A stretch of DNA of 30,961 nucleotides, taken from positions 1 through 30,961 of the forward strand of contig CAYGZA010000035.1 in the NCBI GenBank assembly GCA_964354135.1, in the 5' to 3' direction. The DNA is from CAYGZA01 sp964354135 (GTDB taxonomy: Bacteria; Planctomycetota; Planctomycetia; Pirellulales; Thermoguttaceae). Below the pieces are notes generated by a model. That model was given only the letters and a program-made list of their open reading frames with translations, made no database searches and had not been told where the DNA came from. The position numbers and the translations under genes were made by a program. This document shows positions 21,709-29,643 of this stretch, in pieces. Each line of letters starts with the position of its first letter. Position 1 is the stretch's first letter.

Positions 21709-22754
21709 GGATCGAGAGGTCGGGCGTTACTGGCGGGAGGGGCAGGGGGAGCGGCGGCACTTGGGCCGGTCCGGGCAGCGATCGAGTACGCCGAGGTCCG
21801 ATGATCGTGATTGGCCGTGATCAGCTCCCCGAGAATCCCGATCGAGAGCAACTGGCCCCCGAACAACAGCAGGCCCAACAGGTACAGCACGATCGGGTGC
21901 TCTCTCAAATGGAACAGCTCCATCCCCGGCACGACGCGCGTGACCACCCAGCAGATCGCCAGGTACGTCAAGCCCCCCGTGCCGATCAGGAGCGAGGCCA
22001 AACCGATCGGCCCCAGGAGGTGCTGCGGACGGTCGGCGAAATTGGTCAGGAACTTCACCGTAAGGAGGTCCAAGAAACCCCTGACGATCCGCTTCACCCC
22101 GTACTTGGAGCGGCCGAATCGCCGCGGCCGGTGATTGATCGCCATCTCCCCCGCGCGAAATCCCCGCGCCGCGGCCAGGACCGCGATAAAGCGGTGCAGC
22201 TCGCCGTAGATGCGGACCTCGTCGAGCACCTCCCGGCGATAGCATTTCATGCCGCAGTTGTGGTCGTGGAGCTTCACTCCCGTCAGCCGGCTCACCATCC
22301 AGTTGAACACCCGCGACGGGATCACCTTGTGCCAGGGATCGTGCCGTTTCCGCTTCCAGCCGCTCACCAGATCAAGGTCTTTCTTCAGCTCGGCCAGAAG
22401 CGCCGGGATCTCGTGGGGATCGTCCTGGAGGTCGGCATCCAAGGTAACGACCAGCTCGCCCCGCGCCTCGGCGAAGCCGGCACTCAGTGCGGCCGCCTTC
22501 CCGAAGTTCCGCCGGAAGCGAATGCCTCGCACGCGGGGGTCCCGAGCCGCCAGCCGCTCGATCGCTCCCCACGACCCGTCCCGCGACCCGTCGTCAACGA
22601 AGAGGATCTCCAACTCATACCCGTTGGCGGCCGACACCTCGGCGATCTCCCCGTGCAGGAGTTCCAGGCTTTGCTCTTCGTCGAACGCCGGAATCACGAT
22701 CGAAAGCATGGGCTGGCTCAACTCGCGGGCGGGCTTGCGGACGCAGCGACTCAC
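21705..22754 (-). CDS. Family 2 glycosyltransferase, DPM1/GtrB-like, with two C-terminal membrane segments
   Basis: The protein has up to 349 residues. It has a GT-A domain opening LSIVIPAFDEEQ, VDDGS at 53-57 for nucleotide binding, DADLQDDP with the DxD metal site at 106-108, and RRFGRSKYG near 210-220, a motif typical of polyprenyl-phosphate sugar synthases. Two hydrophobic segments (about 247-272 and 283-312) anchor it in the inner membrane, followed by an Ala/Pro-rich tail. The likely reaction is transfer of a sugar from a nucleotide to polyprenyl phosphate. The GTG at 22754 overlaps the stop of the flippase-like gene as GTGA. An ATG at 22709 (residue 16) sits right before the conserved domain and is an equally possible start; neither has a clear Shine-Dalgarno. 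The sugar is not known. Confidence 0.9.
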   Translation of the reverse strand: MSRCVRKPARELSQPMLSIVIPAFDEEQSLELLHGEIAEVSAANGYELEILFVDDGSRDGSWGAIERLAARDPRVRGIRFRRNFGKAAALSAGFAEARGELVVTLDADLQDDPHEIPALLAELKKDLDLVSGWKRKRHDPWHKVIPSRVFNWMVSRLTGVKLHDHNCGMKCYRREVLDEVRIYGELHRFIAVLAAARGFRAGEMAINHRPRRFGRSKYGVKRIVRGFLDLLTVKFLTNFADRPQHLLGPIGLASLLIGTGGLTYLAICWVVTRVVPGMELFHLREHPIVLYLLGLLLFGGQLLSIGILGELITANHDHRTSAYSIAARTGPSAAAPPAPPASNARPLDP

Positions 22755-23734
22755 AACGAACTCGGCGGGGGTGCAGCCCTACGCCACCGCAAACCGCCAA
22801 CATATACAATAGCTGAAATGGCCACCTCCGACACCAGCGAGACCAAACGCATCACGACCGCGCTGGCCCACGCAACCAGCTCCGGGTCGGCGACGTTGAC
22901 ACCTCGAAGGTAGGGGACTACCAGGGTCACCAAGGCCGCCTCGCGGACGCCGACCCCGCCGGGAAGGAACACCACCATGAATCCCGCTACCGTTGCCAAC
23001 GCCACGCTGGCGGTACACCGTGGCAAGCTCTCCCAGAACCCCAGGCCGGGAACTCCCAATGCGCCCAGCGTGGACCAGTAGGCCAGCCCCATAATGACCC
23101 AACCGCACGTCATCAGGGCCCACCCAATCAGGAGGAGTCTATAGCTCATCCGGCGGACGTTCGCCAGGGTCTCCGGGTCCGATTTGCCAATGCCCGCCAT
23201 CCGAGCGAGCAGCTTGAACACGGGCGGAAGCGTGGGGAGGCCCGTCGCGGCCATGAGTCCCAAGGAAAGGACGAAATAAAGATCCGCTCCGCGCAGGCTC
23301 ACCGCCAGGAACGCCGCCGCCAGAAAACTCCCCACGGCCAGCCACGTGAGCGTCTCCAAGAACACGCCGGCAGCCGCGACGCCGATGTGGACCCGGTGAC
23401 TACTGACCATCCCGGCGCGCAGGATGACGACCATCGCTTTCCCCGGAACGTACTTGCCCAGGTGGCCGATGTAGTAGGCGCGGATCGTCTCTCCAAAGCC
23501 CGCATCCTGCCCGAGCCCCAACAGCGCCCGATGCCAAAACACGCCGGCCGGAAACAGGGCCAGAAGATATGCCGCGCAAGAAAGGGCAATCCATCCCGGC
23601 TTCACCGTCCACTCGTGCTCGTGCCATTGCTGCCATGCGGCAGCCAGACTCTGCCGCACAAACCATACGACCAAGATCACCACCGTCACCTTGGCCGCGC
23701 GGACGAGCCACTTTTTGAGCCTGGCGGAGTGCAT
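22751..23734 (-). CDS. Flippase-like membrane protein (LPG synthase TM / UPF0104 family)
   Basis: The 327-residue protein has about seven hydrophobic segments and the two signatures of the lysylphosphatidylglycerol-synthase transmembrane family (YbhN/AglD-like): GHLGKYVPGK at 90-99 and LPGGVGVREAAL in the third quarter. Members are inner-membrane proteins often found with glycosyltransferases and thought to move or modify lipids or lipid-linked sugars. It is probably the first gene of the four-gene sugar operon. The reading frame extends upstream to 23923, but I place the start at the ATG at 23734 because the 63 residues before it lack similarity and would remove the divergent promoter region. 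No good Shine-Dalgarno precedes either start. The C-terminal stop overlaps the next gene's GTG. Confidence 0.85.
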   Translation of the reverse strand: MHSARLKKWLVRAAKVTVVILVVWFVRQSLAAAWQQWHEHEWTVKPGWIALSCAAYLLALFPAGVFWHRALLGLGQDAGFGETIRAYYIGHLGKYVPGKAMVVILRAGMVSSHRVHIGVAAAGVFLETLTWLAVGSFLAAAFLAVSLRGADLYFVLSLGLMAATGLPTLPPVFKLLARMAGIGKSDPETLANVRRMSYRLLLIGWALMTCGWVIMGLAYWSTLGALGVPGLGFWESLPRCTASVALATVAGFMVVFLPGGVGVREAALVTLVVPYLRGVNVADPELVAWASAVVMRLVSLVSEVAISAIVYVGGLRWRRAAPPPSSL

Positions 23735-23849
23735 GGGCGTAACGGATCGAATCGGACGCCCGGACCCGATGGCCCGGGAGACTCCGTGAAGCGAGCACCG
23801 TGCGATTCTGATCGCCTCGGGCACCTTCCGCAAGCCCGGCGTCCGCAGT

Positions 23850-23878
23850 TTGCCCCCGGCCTTACCGCGAGCTACTAT
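23850..23878 (+). promoter_or_regulatory. Candidate promoter for the small membrane protein
   Basis: TTGCCC (23850-23855), a 17-base spacer and TACTAT (23873-23878) lie about 40 bases before the GTG at 23918. Each box matches 4 of 6 consensus bases. It sits in the 183-base divergent gap, whose other side should hold the promoter of the sugar operon, where I see no clear match. Confidence 0.3.
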
Positions 23879-23917
23879 GGACGTGGCGGACTCAAACCGT
23901 TTTGGGGAGAACCTCCC

Positions 23918-24610
23918 GTGCATGCAATGATCGTCGGCATGGCCGTGAGTCTAATGGGGGTCGAGGTCGGGTGGCAGCGTTTGCCCGAGGGCGGCGTCGA
24001 GTACATTATTCAGATCGCCCCTCAAGAGTTGGAGGACTTCAGGCTCGAGAAGTTCATCGAGAGCGACATTCCCTCGCGGGTCAAGAACATCCGCCGCTAT
24101 CGGATCGAGCTCGGGACGCGGCCCTTGCCGCAGGACGAATTGCCGCCGGAGGAGCCCCCGTTGCCGCCCCGGACCGCCGGTTCGCCGTCGCCCTTCGGGA
24201 GACAGGGAGGCGGCAGGTCCTCCCTGCTGCCGGGAAGACAGTCCGATCCGGGGTCGCTGTTCGCCCCGGCCGTCCTGCCCTCTGCCGGCGACAAGAAAGC
24301 GGCCAAAGACAAATCGGGCTTCGCAGAGCCCGGGCCTTCCGCGAGCCGAAAGGGCGACGGGAAGTCGGCCACCGGCCGGGGGCCGGCCGCCGAGCCGCCG
24401 TCCAAGCCTTGGGTGCCGTTCGTCGTGGCCGTTGCGGTCCTGTTCGGCTCGCTCGGCGGGAACCTCTACCTCGGCTGGCTCATGTGGGAGACCCGCCGCC
24501 GCTACCGTAGCCTCCTTCACCGGCAACAGAAAGGCCCGCGGAAAGCGGAGGAGCCCGAGGGGTTCCCCGAGGTCGACGACGGAGACCTCCGCGACACCGG
24601 GAATCGCTGA
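23918..24610 (+). CDS. Hypothetical planctomycete-type protein with one membrane segment
   Basis: The 230-residue protein is unfamiliar as a function. The N-terminal 65 residues (VSLMGVEVGWQRLPEGG, YIIQIAPQELEDF, ESDIPSRVKNIRRYRI) look like a small folded domain of a kind I associate with planctomycete hypotheticals. A Pro/Gly/Ser/Lys-rich linker (about 70-165) follows, then one hydrophobic segment WVPFVVAVAVLFGSLGGNLY (167-186), a basic stretch RRRYRSLLHRQQK and an acidic tail. By the positive-inside rule the tail would be in the cytoplasm and the conserved domain outside. The start is GTG at 23918, 7 bases after GGGGAGA (23904-23910); an ATG at 23927 is possible but too far from it. It is transcribed alone, divergent from the sugar operon and convergent with the ATPase gene. 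Confidence 0.8.
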   Translation: MHAMIVGMAVSLMGVEVGWQRLPEGGVEYIIQIAPQELEDFRLEKFIESDIPSRVKNIRRYRIELGTRPLPQDELPPEEPPLPPRTAGSPSPFGRQGGGRSSLLPGRQSDPGSLFAPAVLPSAGDKKAAKDKSGFAEPGPSASRKGDGKSATGRGPAAEPPSKPWVPFVVAVAVLFGSLGGNLYLGWLMWETRRRYRSLLHRQQKGPRKAEEPEGFPEVDDGDLRDTGNR

Positions 24611-24630
24611 GCCGGGATTCCCTGCCAAGA

Positions 24631-24657
24631 CTTCCGAAGTCTCAAAGACTTCGGAAG
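24631..24657. terminator. Perfect 12-bp hairpin between convergent genes
   Basis: CTTCCGAAGTCT, a CAA loop and AGACTTCGGAAG form a perfect stem of 12 pairs, 21 bases after the stop of the plus-strand gene and 71 bases after the stop of the minus-strand ATPase. Being symmetric it could end transcription from both sides. No T-run follows on either strand, so it is not a classical intrinsic terminator and may also be a dispersed palindromic element. Confidence 0.6.
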
Positions 24658-24728
24658 GCTGAGTGCCCGGAAGTCTGACTCGTCCCTCCCTCGGCCCTGA
24701 CCCCTCGCTCCTCTTTGTTTGCAGCCTC

Positions 24729-27700
24729 TCATGCCGCGTCGGCTTCCCCGGCTCGACCTTCCGCCGGTTCGGTCGCGTCGACGGGCTCCGTCTCGCCGGC
24801 ATCCTCCGCGGCGATCATCTCCTCCTCGTCCTCCGGCTCCTCCTCATCCTCTTCCCCTTCTGCCGGCTCCTCATCTTCATCGTCGAAATCCCCGTCCGGC
24901 GAGGCGGCCTCTTCCGTGTCGGTATCGTCCTCTTCCCACGGCGCGAGCGGATCCAACGACTCCGGGGGTTCCGTGCCGACGGCGGAAGCCTCGACGGCGG
25001 CAGCAGGCCGGGGCGGCTCCGGGGCATCGGACTCGGCCACCACGGTGTAGGGGTTTTCCACCGGCCGCACTTTCCGCCTCCGTGGCCTGCGGTCCCCATG
25101 ACGCGCCCGCGCCCCCGGGTGCCCCTCGGCGTGATCGGGCAACTGCTTGATCTCCACGCCCAGATCGTCGAACAACCTGGCGATGTGGTCGTGGCAGGTG
25201 AAGACCAGAAGCTGGTGCCCCTCGGCGGCGAAATCCCGCAGCACCCCCGCCGCCGCTCGGGCCCGCGCCCCGTCGAAGTTCACCAGCACGTCGTCCAGGA
25301 CCAGGGGCAACGCCGCCCCGCGCCGGGCGTACGAGCCGGCCAACGCCAGCCGCAGGCAAAGAAACAGTTGCTCCCGGGCCCCGTGCGAAAGCAGCTCCAC
25401 GGGGAGTGGCTTGCCGCCGGCGTCATCGACCAGGAGCACGTCCTCGCTCAACGGGGTCCAGACCCGCCGATACCGCCCACCCGTCATTCGCTCCAAGTAG
25501 CCGGAAGCCTCCTGCAAGCTCTCCGGTTGCCGGGTCTTCTCGTACGTCCTGCGAACGTCTTCCAGGACCCGGCCCGTCACCGCCAGCACCCGCCACTCGT
25601 GAATCGCCTCCTCCAGCCGCTTCTCGACGATGCCCAACTCGAACCGTCTTGCCGCGGGCGTGCGGTTTTCGGCCAGGGTCTTCAACTGCTCGTTGAGCTG
25701 GCCTCGCTTTTCGAGGCGCTGCTTGAGCAGGGTCTCGCCGGCGGTCTCGCGGGCCTGCAATTCCTGCCGGCGGTCGTGGAGCCGCTCCGGCGCACCGCCT
25801 TCGACCAGGGGACCGATTTCCTCTTCGCTCGCGTAGCCGGCGATGGCCGCGTCGATCTCGCGGCGCACGGCTTCCCGCTCCCGCCGCACCGACTCGGCCT
25901 GCTGCTGCGAAACCGCCCGCCGGCGGAACTCCACTTCGTCTCGGGTGCCGACCTCGTCCAAGAGGATGCGGCGGCGGTGTTTCAGCCGGGCGACCGCCGC
26001 CCCCAGCCGCGCATACTTGCGGCGGAGCTGCTGACCCTGCCGCGCGAGGACGCGCCGCCGCTTCAGGCGGGCCTGCTGCTGGGCGAGTTCCTCGGCAATC
26101 GCCCCTAGCTTCTCCAGCGGCGTTTTCGCGGCGGCCCCGAGCTGCACCTCTCTGGCCAGTTGCTCGACGCGGCCGGTCAGTCCCTCCAGCTCCGCCGAAC
26201 GCTCCTTCAGCTCGTCGCGGCGTTTTTGGAGGCGGCCTTCCAGCTCGGTGAGCTGTTCGCACCGCGTGAACAGCTCCCGGACCTGCCTGGGCGAGAGCCC
26301 GTCGGGGAGCCCGGCAGCCGCGATGGCCTCCTTCCAGCGGCGCAAAGCGGCGGCCAGATCGCCCTCGGCGTCCTTCGCCCGCGCTCCCGCGGCCTCCGCC
26401 TCCTGCCGTGCGGCGTGCCGCTGGGCGTCCAAGGGGACCAACTCCTCCAGCCCGGCCAATTCCCGTTCTGCCGTCTGGAGCCGGCCGGCGGCAGGCTCGC
26501 TCCCCCGCGGCAACTGGCGGTCGAGGTTGTCCCGATCTTCCTTCGTCTGTTTCCTCTGAAGCTGGAGCAGCCGGAGCTGCCGCTGGCAGTGCTCGATCTG
26601 CCGGGCGTTGGAGTGCTCCAGAAGGAATTTTGTGACGACGGCCGCCGCGGTGGCGGTCAGCCCGAGCAGGGCCAGCGGCCACCCCAAGTCGCCCAAGAGC
26701 GACGTCTCGCCGACGAACTCCCAGAGCTTGAGCAGCACCAGCACGATCCCGAGCACGAACAAGCTCCCCAGCCCCAGGATCACTGAGACCGGCAGGATTT
26801 CCCGGTCCAACAGCGCCCGGCCTTGCTGCCCCAGCTCGGCCTCGTGGCGGTCCATCTGCACGAGCCGTTCTTCGATCTGGGCCCGCCGCCGCAGTTGCGC
26901 CACCACGCCGCCGGTGCGGTCGGTCGCCTCGCCCAGGTCGCGGTGCCCCCGGGCGCTAAGCGAGGAGTCGATCTGCTCGCCGAGCGATCGGGCCGTCTCC
27001 TCGCAGCGCTGGACTTCTTGCCGGGCCTCGGCCACCCGCTGCCGGCAGTGGTGCAGGGCCCGCGCAGGCCGCCGCAGCGCCGCCAACGACCGGGCCGAGA
27101 GCGTCGGGACGGCGCCGTCGCCCAACCCGAGCCGCGATCGCTCCTCCTTCCAGTGCGCCTCGTCGCCGGCGACCTCGGTTTCCAGTTCTAGGACCCGGGT
27201 CTCCAGGGCGGCGATCCACTCCGCCTGCTCCTGTAGGGCCTGAACCCGCGGGGCCTGCCGCACGAGCGACTCGTTGATCCCCAGGCCCCTAGCCTCGTCG
27301 CGAAGCTTGGCCCACTGCGCCTTGACGCGGTGCAGCACGCGCTCCCGCTTCTCGACGGCGGCCTGGAAGGCGTCGAACCGCTCCGCCGCCCCCTCGGGCA
27401 TTCTCTCGGCCGGGCCCAAGGCGGCCCACTGCTCGTCCAGGACCTTCCGCTTCTGCCACCGCTCGCGGAGGGCCAGGGCGAGGTCCAAGAGCCGCACCTC
27501 GCGGCCGAGTCGGCGGTTCTCCTCTTCCAGGCGCGCGACATCGCGGTCCAGATGGCCCCGCTCCTCGACCAGGCCCGCGTAACGCCGCGCCGGCCCGCCC
27601 GGATCCCCGAGCTCCGCGCGGATCTTTTCACGCTCGCCGAGCAACTGGGCAATGCAACACGGCCTGCCGGAGCCGTCCCAGAGCCGGTTCCGCGAGGCGC

Positions 27701-28208
27701 CGAGCTCGCGCATCACTTCCACCAACGACACGCGGTCCAGGCCGACGGTGAGGTTGTACAAGAGGGCCGCGGCCTCGGTCTCTTTCAGCGTGCCGAGTTC
27801 CTGGATCTCGCGCAAGCCCACGGCGAAGACGTTGTTGAATATCTTCTCGTCGACGTGGCACAGGAGGGTGCACAGCAGATCGTCGCTCTGAAGGACTCCG
27901 TCCGAATCGGCGACGAAAAGCACTTCCCGGTCTCCGCCCGCGTCCGCGTCCAGGTAGCGGCTGACCGTGAAGCCGCCGTTGGGCGTGTCGAGGGAGAGGC
28001 TGCCGCCCGGCCGCCCGCCGTGGACCGGCGGCAGGTAGCGCCGCCGCTCCGGCGAGTAGCCGTACAGCGCCGAGCGGATGAATTGCAGAAGGGTCGTCTT
28101 GCCGGCCTCGTTCGGCCCGCAGAAGACGGTCAGCCCCTCGCCCACCGGATCGAGCTTCAGCCCGGTCCAGATGCCGAACCCCTCGACCTCCAGCGAAGTG
28201 ATGTTCAC
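24729..28208 (-). CDS. SbcC/Rad50/YhaN-like ATPase with membrane segments inside the coiled coil and an acidic tail
   Basis: The 1159-residue protein is a split ABC-type ATPase of the SbcC/Rad50 group, closest in plan to YhaN. Walker A is GPNEAGKTT (31-39). The signature is LSHGAREQL (near 940) and Walker B is LPLVLDDVL with D972 and D973. Between lie long Arg/Glu/Leu/Gln-rich coiled coils, broken at about 473-528 by two hydrophobic segments (ILPVSVILGLGSLFVLGIV and PLALLGLTATAAAVVTKFLL) where Rad50 has its zinc hook; no CxxC hook is seen. Residues 1027-1159 form a basic patch then a strongly acidic tail (DDEDEEPAEGEEDEEEPEDE). GTG at 28208 overlaps the stop of the phosphoesterase gene as GTGA, which fixes the start. 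The two proteins should form an Mre11-Rad50-like complex, here likely membrane-bound. The DNA-repair role is inferred. Confidence 0.9.
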   Translation of the reverse strand: MNITSLEVEGFGIWTGLKLDPVGEGLTVFCGPNEAGKTTLLQFIRSALYGYSPERRRYLPPVHGGRPGGSLSLDTPNGGFTVSRYLDADAGGDREVLFVADSDGVLQSDDLLCTLLCHVDEKIFNNVFAVGLREIQELGTLKETEAAALLYNLTVGLDRVSLVEVMRELGASRNRLWDGSGRPCCIAQLLGEREKIRAELGDPGGPARRYAGLVEERGHLDRDVARLEEENRRLGREVRLLDLALALRERWQKRKVLDEQWAALGPAERMPEGAAERFDAFQAAVEKRERVLHRVKAQWAKLRDEARGLGINESLVRQAPRVQALQEQAEWIAALETRVLELETEVAGDEAHWKEERSRLGLGDGAVPTLSARSLAALRRPARALHHCRQRVAEARQEVQRCEETARSLGEQIDSSLSARGHRDLGEATDRTGGVVAQLRRRAQIEERLVQMDRHEAELGQQGRALLDREILPVSVILGLGSLFVLGIVLVLLKLWEFVGETSLLGDLGWPLALLGLTATAAAVVTKFLLEHSNARQIEHCQRQLRLLQLQRKQTKEDRDNLDRQLPRGSEPAAGRLQTAERELAGLEELVPLDAQRHAARQEAEAAGARAKDAEGDLAAALRRWKEAIAAAGLPDGLSPRQVRELFTRCEQLTELEGRLQKRRDELKERSAELEGLTGRVEQLAREVQLGAAAKTPLEKLGAIAEELAQQQARLKRRRVLARQGQQLRRKYARLGAAVARLKHRRRILLDEVGTRDEVEFRRRAVSQQQAESVRREREAVRREIDAAIAGYASEEEIGPLVEGGAPERLHDRRQELQARETAGETLLKQRLEKRGQLNEQLKTLAENRTPAARRFELGIVEKRLEEAIHEWRVLAVTGRVLEDVRRTYEKTRQPESLQEASGYLERMTGGRYRRVWTPLSEDVLLVDDAGGKPLPVELLSHGAREQLFLCLRLALAGSYARRGAALPLVLDDVLVNFDGARARAAAGVLRDFAAEGHQLLVFTCHDHIARLFDDLGVEIKQLPDHAEGHPGARARHGDRRPRRRKVRPVENPYTVVAESDAPEPPRPAAAVEASAVGTEPPESLDPLAPWEEDDTDTEEAASPDGDFDDEDEEPAEGEEDEEEPEDEEEMIAAEDAGETEPVDATEPAEGRAGEADAA

Positions 28209-29437
28209 GTCAGGGGGCCCTCCCCGCTCAACAGGTCGGCGCCGAGCACGGCCGCCTCGCGGAGCACGCGCTCGCGCCCGGCGGCGTCGGCCGGCGCGGC
28301 GGCGCGCCCCAACGGACCGGCCCGCTGCTCCTCCGAAAGCAATTGCTCGATCCCGAGCGGCACGTCGGGCTGGATTTGCAGCCGGCGGAGTTCCCGCAGG
28401 TAGTCGCCGCGGATCGACTGCTGGTCGTACCACGTCGCCGGGAGGACCGCCGCCGCTTCCGCCACGAGCGACACGCTCCACGCCCCGGGCGACCCGGCGC
28501 CGTACTGGCCCCGCAGCGCTTGGAGCAGCTCCGCGGCCAGCGTCCCCCGCCGTAAGTGCCGGAGGATCTCCCCGCTGCCGGAGACGGTCCACGAGATCAG
28601 GAGGTCGATCCCCGGGGCGGCCTCTTGGAGCGTCCTGAGCCGGTCGCCGAGCCGGCGCTGGAGGTCGTTTCGCGTGGTCTTCTCATCCACGAGGACTGGC
28701 TCGTTGTGCCGGCGCACCGCGTCGCAGGGAACCAGAGTGATCCGGATCCGCCGCTCCGCATCGACTTCCACCAGGCTGCAACCGTGCGGCCCCGTCTCGT
28801 TCGGGCCTCGCCCCTGGGGGCTGCCGGGATAGTGCCCCGCTTGCGGCGCGGCGAAGAGGGTGTTTCGGGCGTGGCTGCCGCCCAACGCCCAGTAGTCCAC
28901 GTTGCGGCCCTGAAGCGCCGCCGCATCGGCCTTCCCGTGGACCACCGCGATGGAGAACAGTCCTTCCGGGTCCGGGCCGAAATCCCGAGGCCGCACCGGC
29001 CGACCGCGGAGCCGGCCGGCGCCCATGAGCCGGGCCACGGGGACCCCTTCGCGCTGGTGCGTACACGTCCCCACGCGGCCGCCGGGAAACACGTGGACGT
29101 TCTCCGGCAGCGGCACATACGAGGGCCAGCTTGCCGGCGGATCGACGCGCCCTCCCGCCCAATAGACGGAAATCCCCCGCTCCGCCAGCCGCTGGAACTG
29201 CGCGGCCAGAAAGAGCGGGCCGCGGGGACCGGTCCGCGCCGGCTGGAGAACGTCGCCCGACAAGACGAGCAGATCCGCTTCCTCCGCCAGCGCGGTCTCG
29301 AAGACCCGCTCCGCCGCCCAATAGGGCGATTCCACCAATAGCTCCCGCAGGTGATCGGGGACCTCGGCGAGCCCCCAGGGAGGCTGCTCCAGGTGGAGGT
29401 CCGAGGCGTGGACAAAGCGGAACGGCCGGTTCGACAT
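28205..29437 (-). CDS. SbcD/YhaO-like metallophosphoesterase with an incomplete active site
   Basis: The 410-residue protein has the calcineurin-like phosphoesterase fold of SbcD/Mre11/YhaO. Seen motifs are FVHASDLHL (D13, H15), LSGDV (D62), VVHG (H167) and ALGGSH (H189). Two standard motifs are changed. Where GNHD is expected after strand VYWAG there is GGRVD (95-99). Where GHxH is expected there is GGSH, with Gly187 replacing the first His. It may therefore have weak or no nuclease activity, or use other ligands. The C-terminal third would bind the partner ATPase, whose GTG overlaps this gene's TGA. The start is ATG at 29437 with AAGGAGG 5 bases upstream; an ATG at 29479 is in frame but has no such site and would include the leader hairpin. 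Confidence 0.87.
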   Translation of the reverse strand: MSNRPFRFVHASDLHLEQPPWGLAEVPDHLRELLVESPYWAAERVFETALAEEADLLVLSGDVLQPARTGPRGPLFLAAQFQRLAERGISVYWAGGRVDPPASWPSYVPLPENVHVFPGGRVGTCTHQREGVPVARLMGAGRLRGRPVRPRDFGPDPEGLFSIAVVHGKADAAALQGRNVDYWALGGSHARNTLFAAPQAGHYPGSPQGRGPNETGPHGCSLVEVDAERRIRITLVPCDAVRRHNEPVLVDEKTTRNDLQRRLGDRLRTLQEAAPGIDLLISWTVSGSGEILRHLRRGTLAAELLQALRGQYGAGSPGAWSVSLVAEAAAVLPATWYDQQSIRGDYLRELRRLQIQPDVPLGIEQLLSEEQRAGPLGRAAAPADAAGRERVLREAAVLGADLLSGEGPLT

Positions 29438-29442
29438 GAGCG

Positions 29443-29449
29443 CCTCCTT
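29443..29449 (-). promoter_or_regulatory. Strong ribosome binding site deciding the metallophosphoesterase start
   Basis: On the minus strand AAGGAGG lies 5 bases before the ATG at 29437, a near-perfect Shine-Dalgarno. It favours this start over the in-frame ATG at 29479. Confidence 0.8.
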
Positions 29450-29467
29450 GCCGGCGGACTCAAACTT

Positions 29468-29492
29468 CCCCTGGGACATTCACGTCCCCAGG
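29468..29492 (-). promoter_or_regulatory. Inverted repeat in the leader of the phosphoesterase-ATPase operon
   Basis: On the minus strand CCCTGGGGAC, a GTGAAT loop and GTCCCAGGG pair over 9 bases with one bulged G. It ends 18 bases before the AAGGAGG site. It could be an operator or an RNA hairpin affecting translation; the sequence does not decide. The rest of the 29438-29643 gap shows no gene and no clear promoter. Confidence 0.45.
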
Positions 29493-29643
29493 GTTGCGGC
29501 TGCGCACTAGGCCATCCAATGTACCCAAAGCGCGGAGTTTCCACTATGTCGGTTCTTCTTGCGCTGCGGCAGGAGCTGTCATCTCGGCACGCGCGGCGCT
29601 ACCGCGGCGCGAAGATGGGAATAATGGGTGGCATGGGAAGAAA

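Noticed and set aside
20165..21760. 531-residue minus-strand frame overlapping the GT-C-like gene
   Set aside because: Same strand but another frame; it lacks the membrane segments and is Arg/Gly-rich, while the 508-residue frame has them and an ATGA overlap with the upstream gene.
23387..23917. N-terminal extension of the small membrane protein frame
   Set aside because: It runs antisense through the flippase-like gene and across the divergent gap; the GTG at 23918 has a good Shine-Dalgarno.
24663..26108. 481-residue plus-strand open frame
   Set aside because: Antisense shadow of the ATPase gene, which carries the Walker B and signature motifs here.
28209..28592. N-terminal extension of the ATPase frame
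   Set aside because: The extra 128 residues lie in another frame of the phosphoesterase gene and are low-complexity; the GTGA overlap at 28208 directly precedes the conserved first strand.
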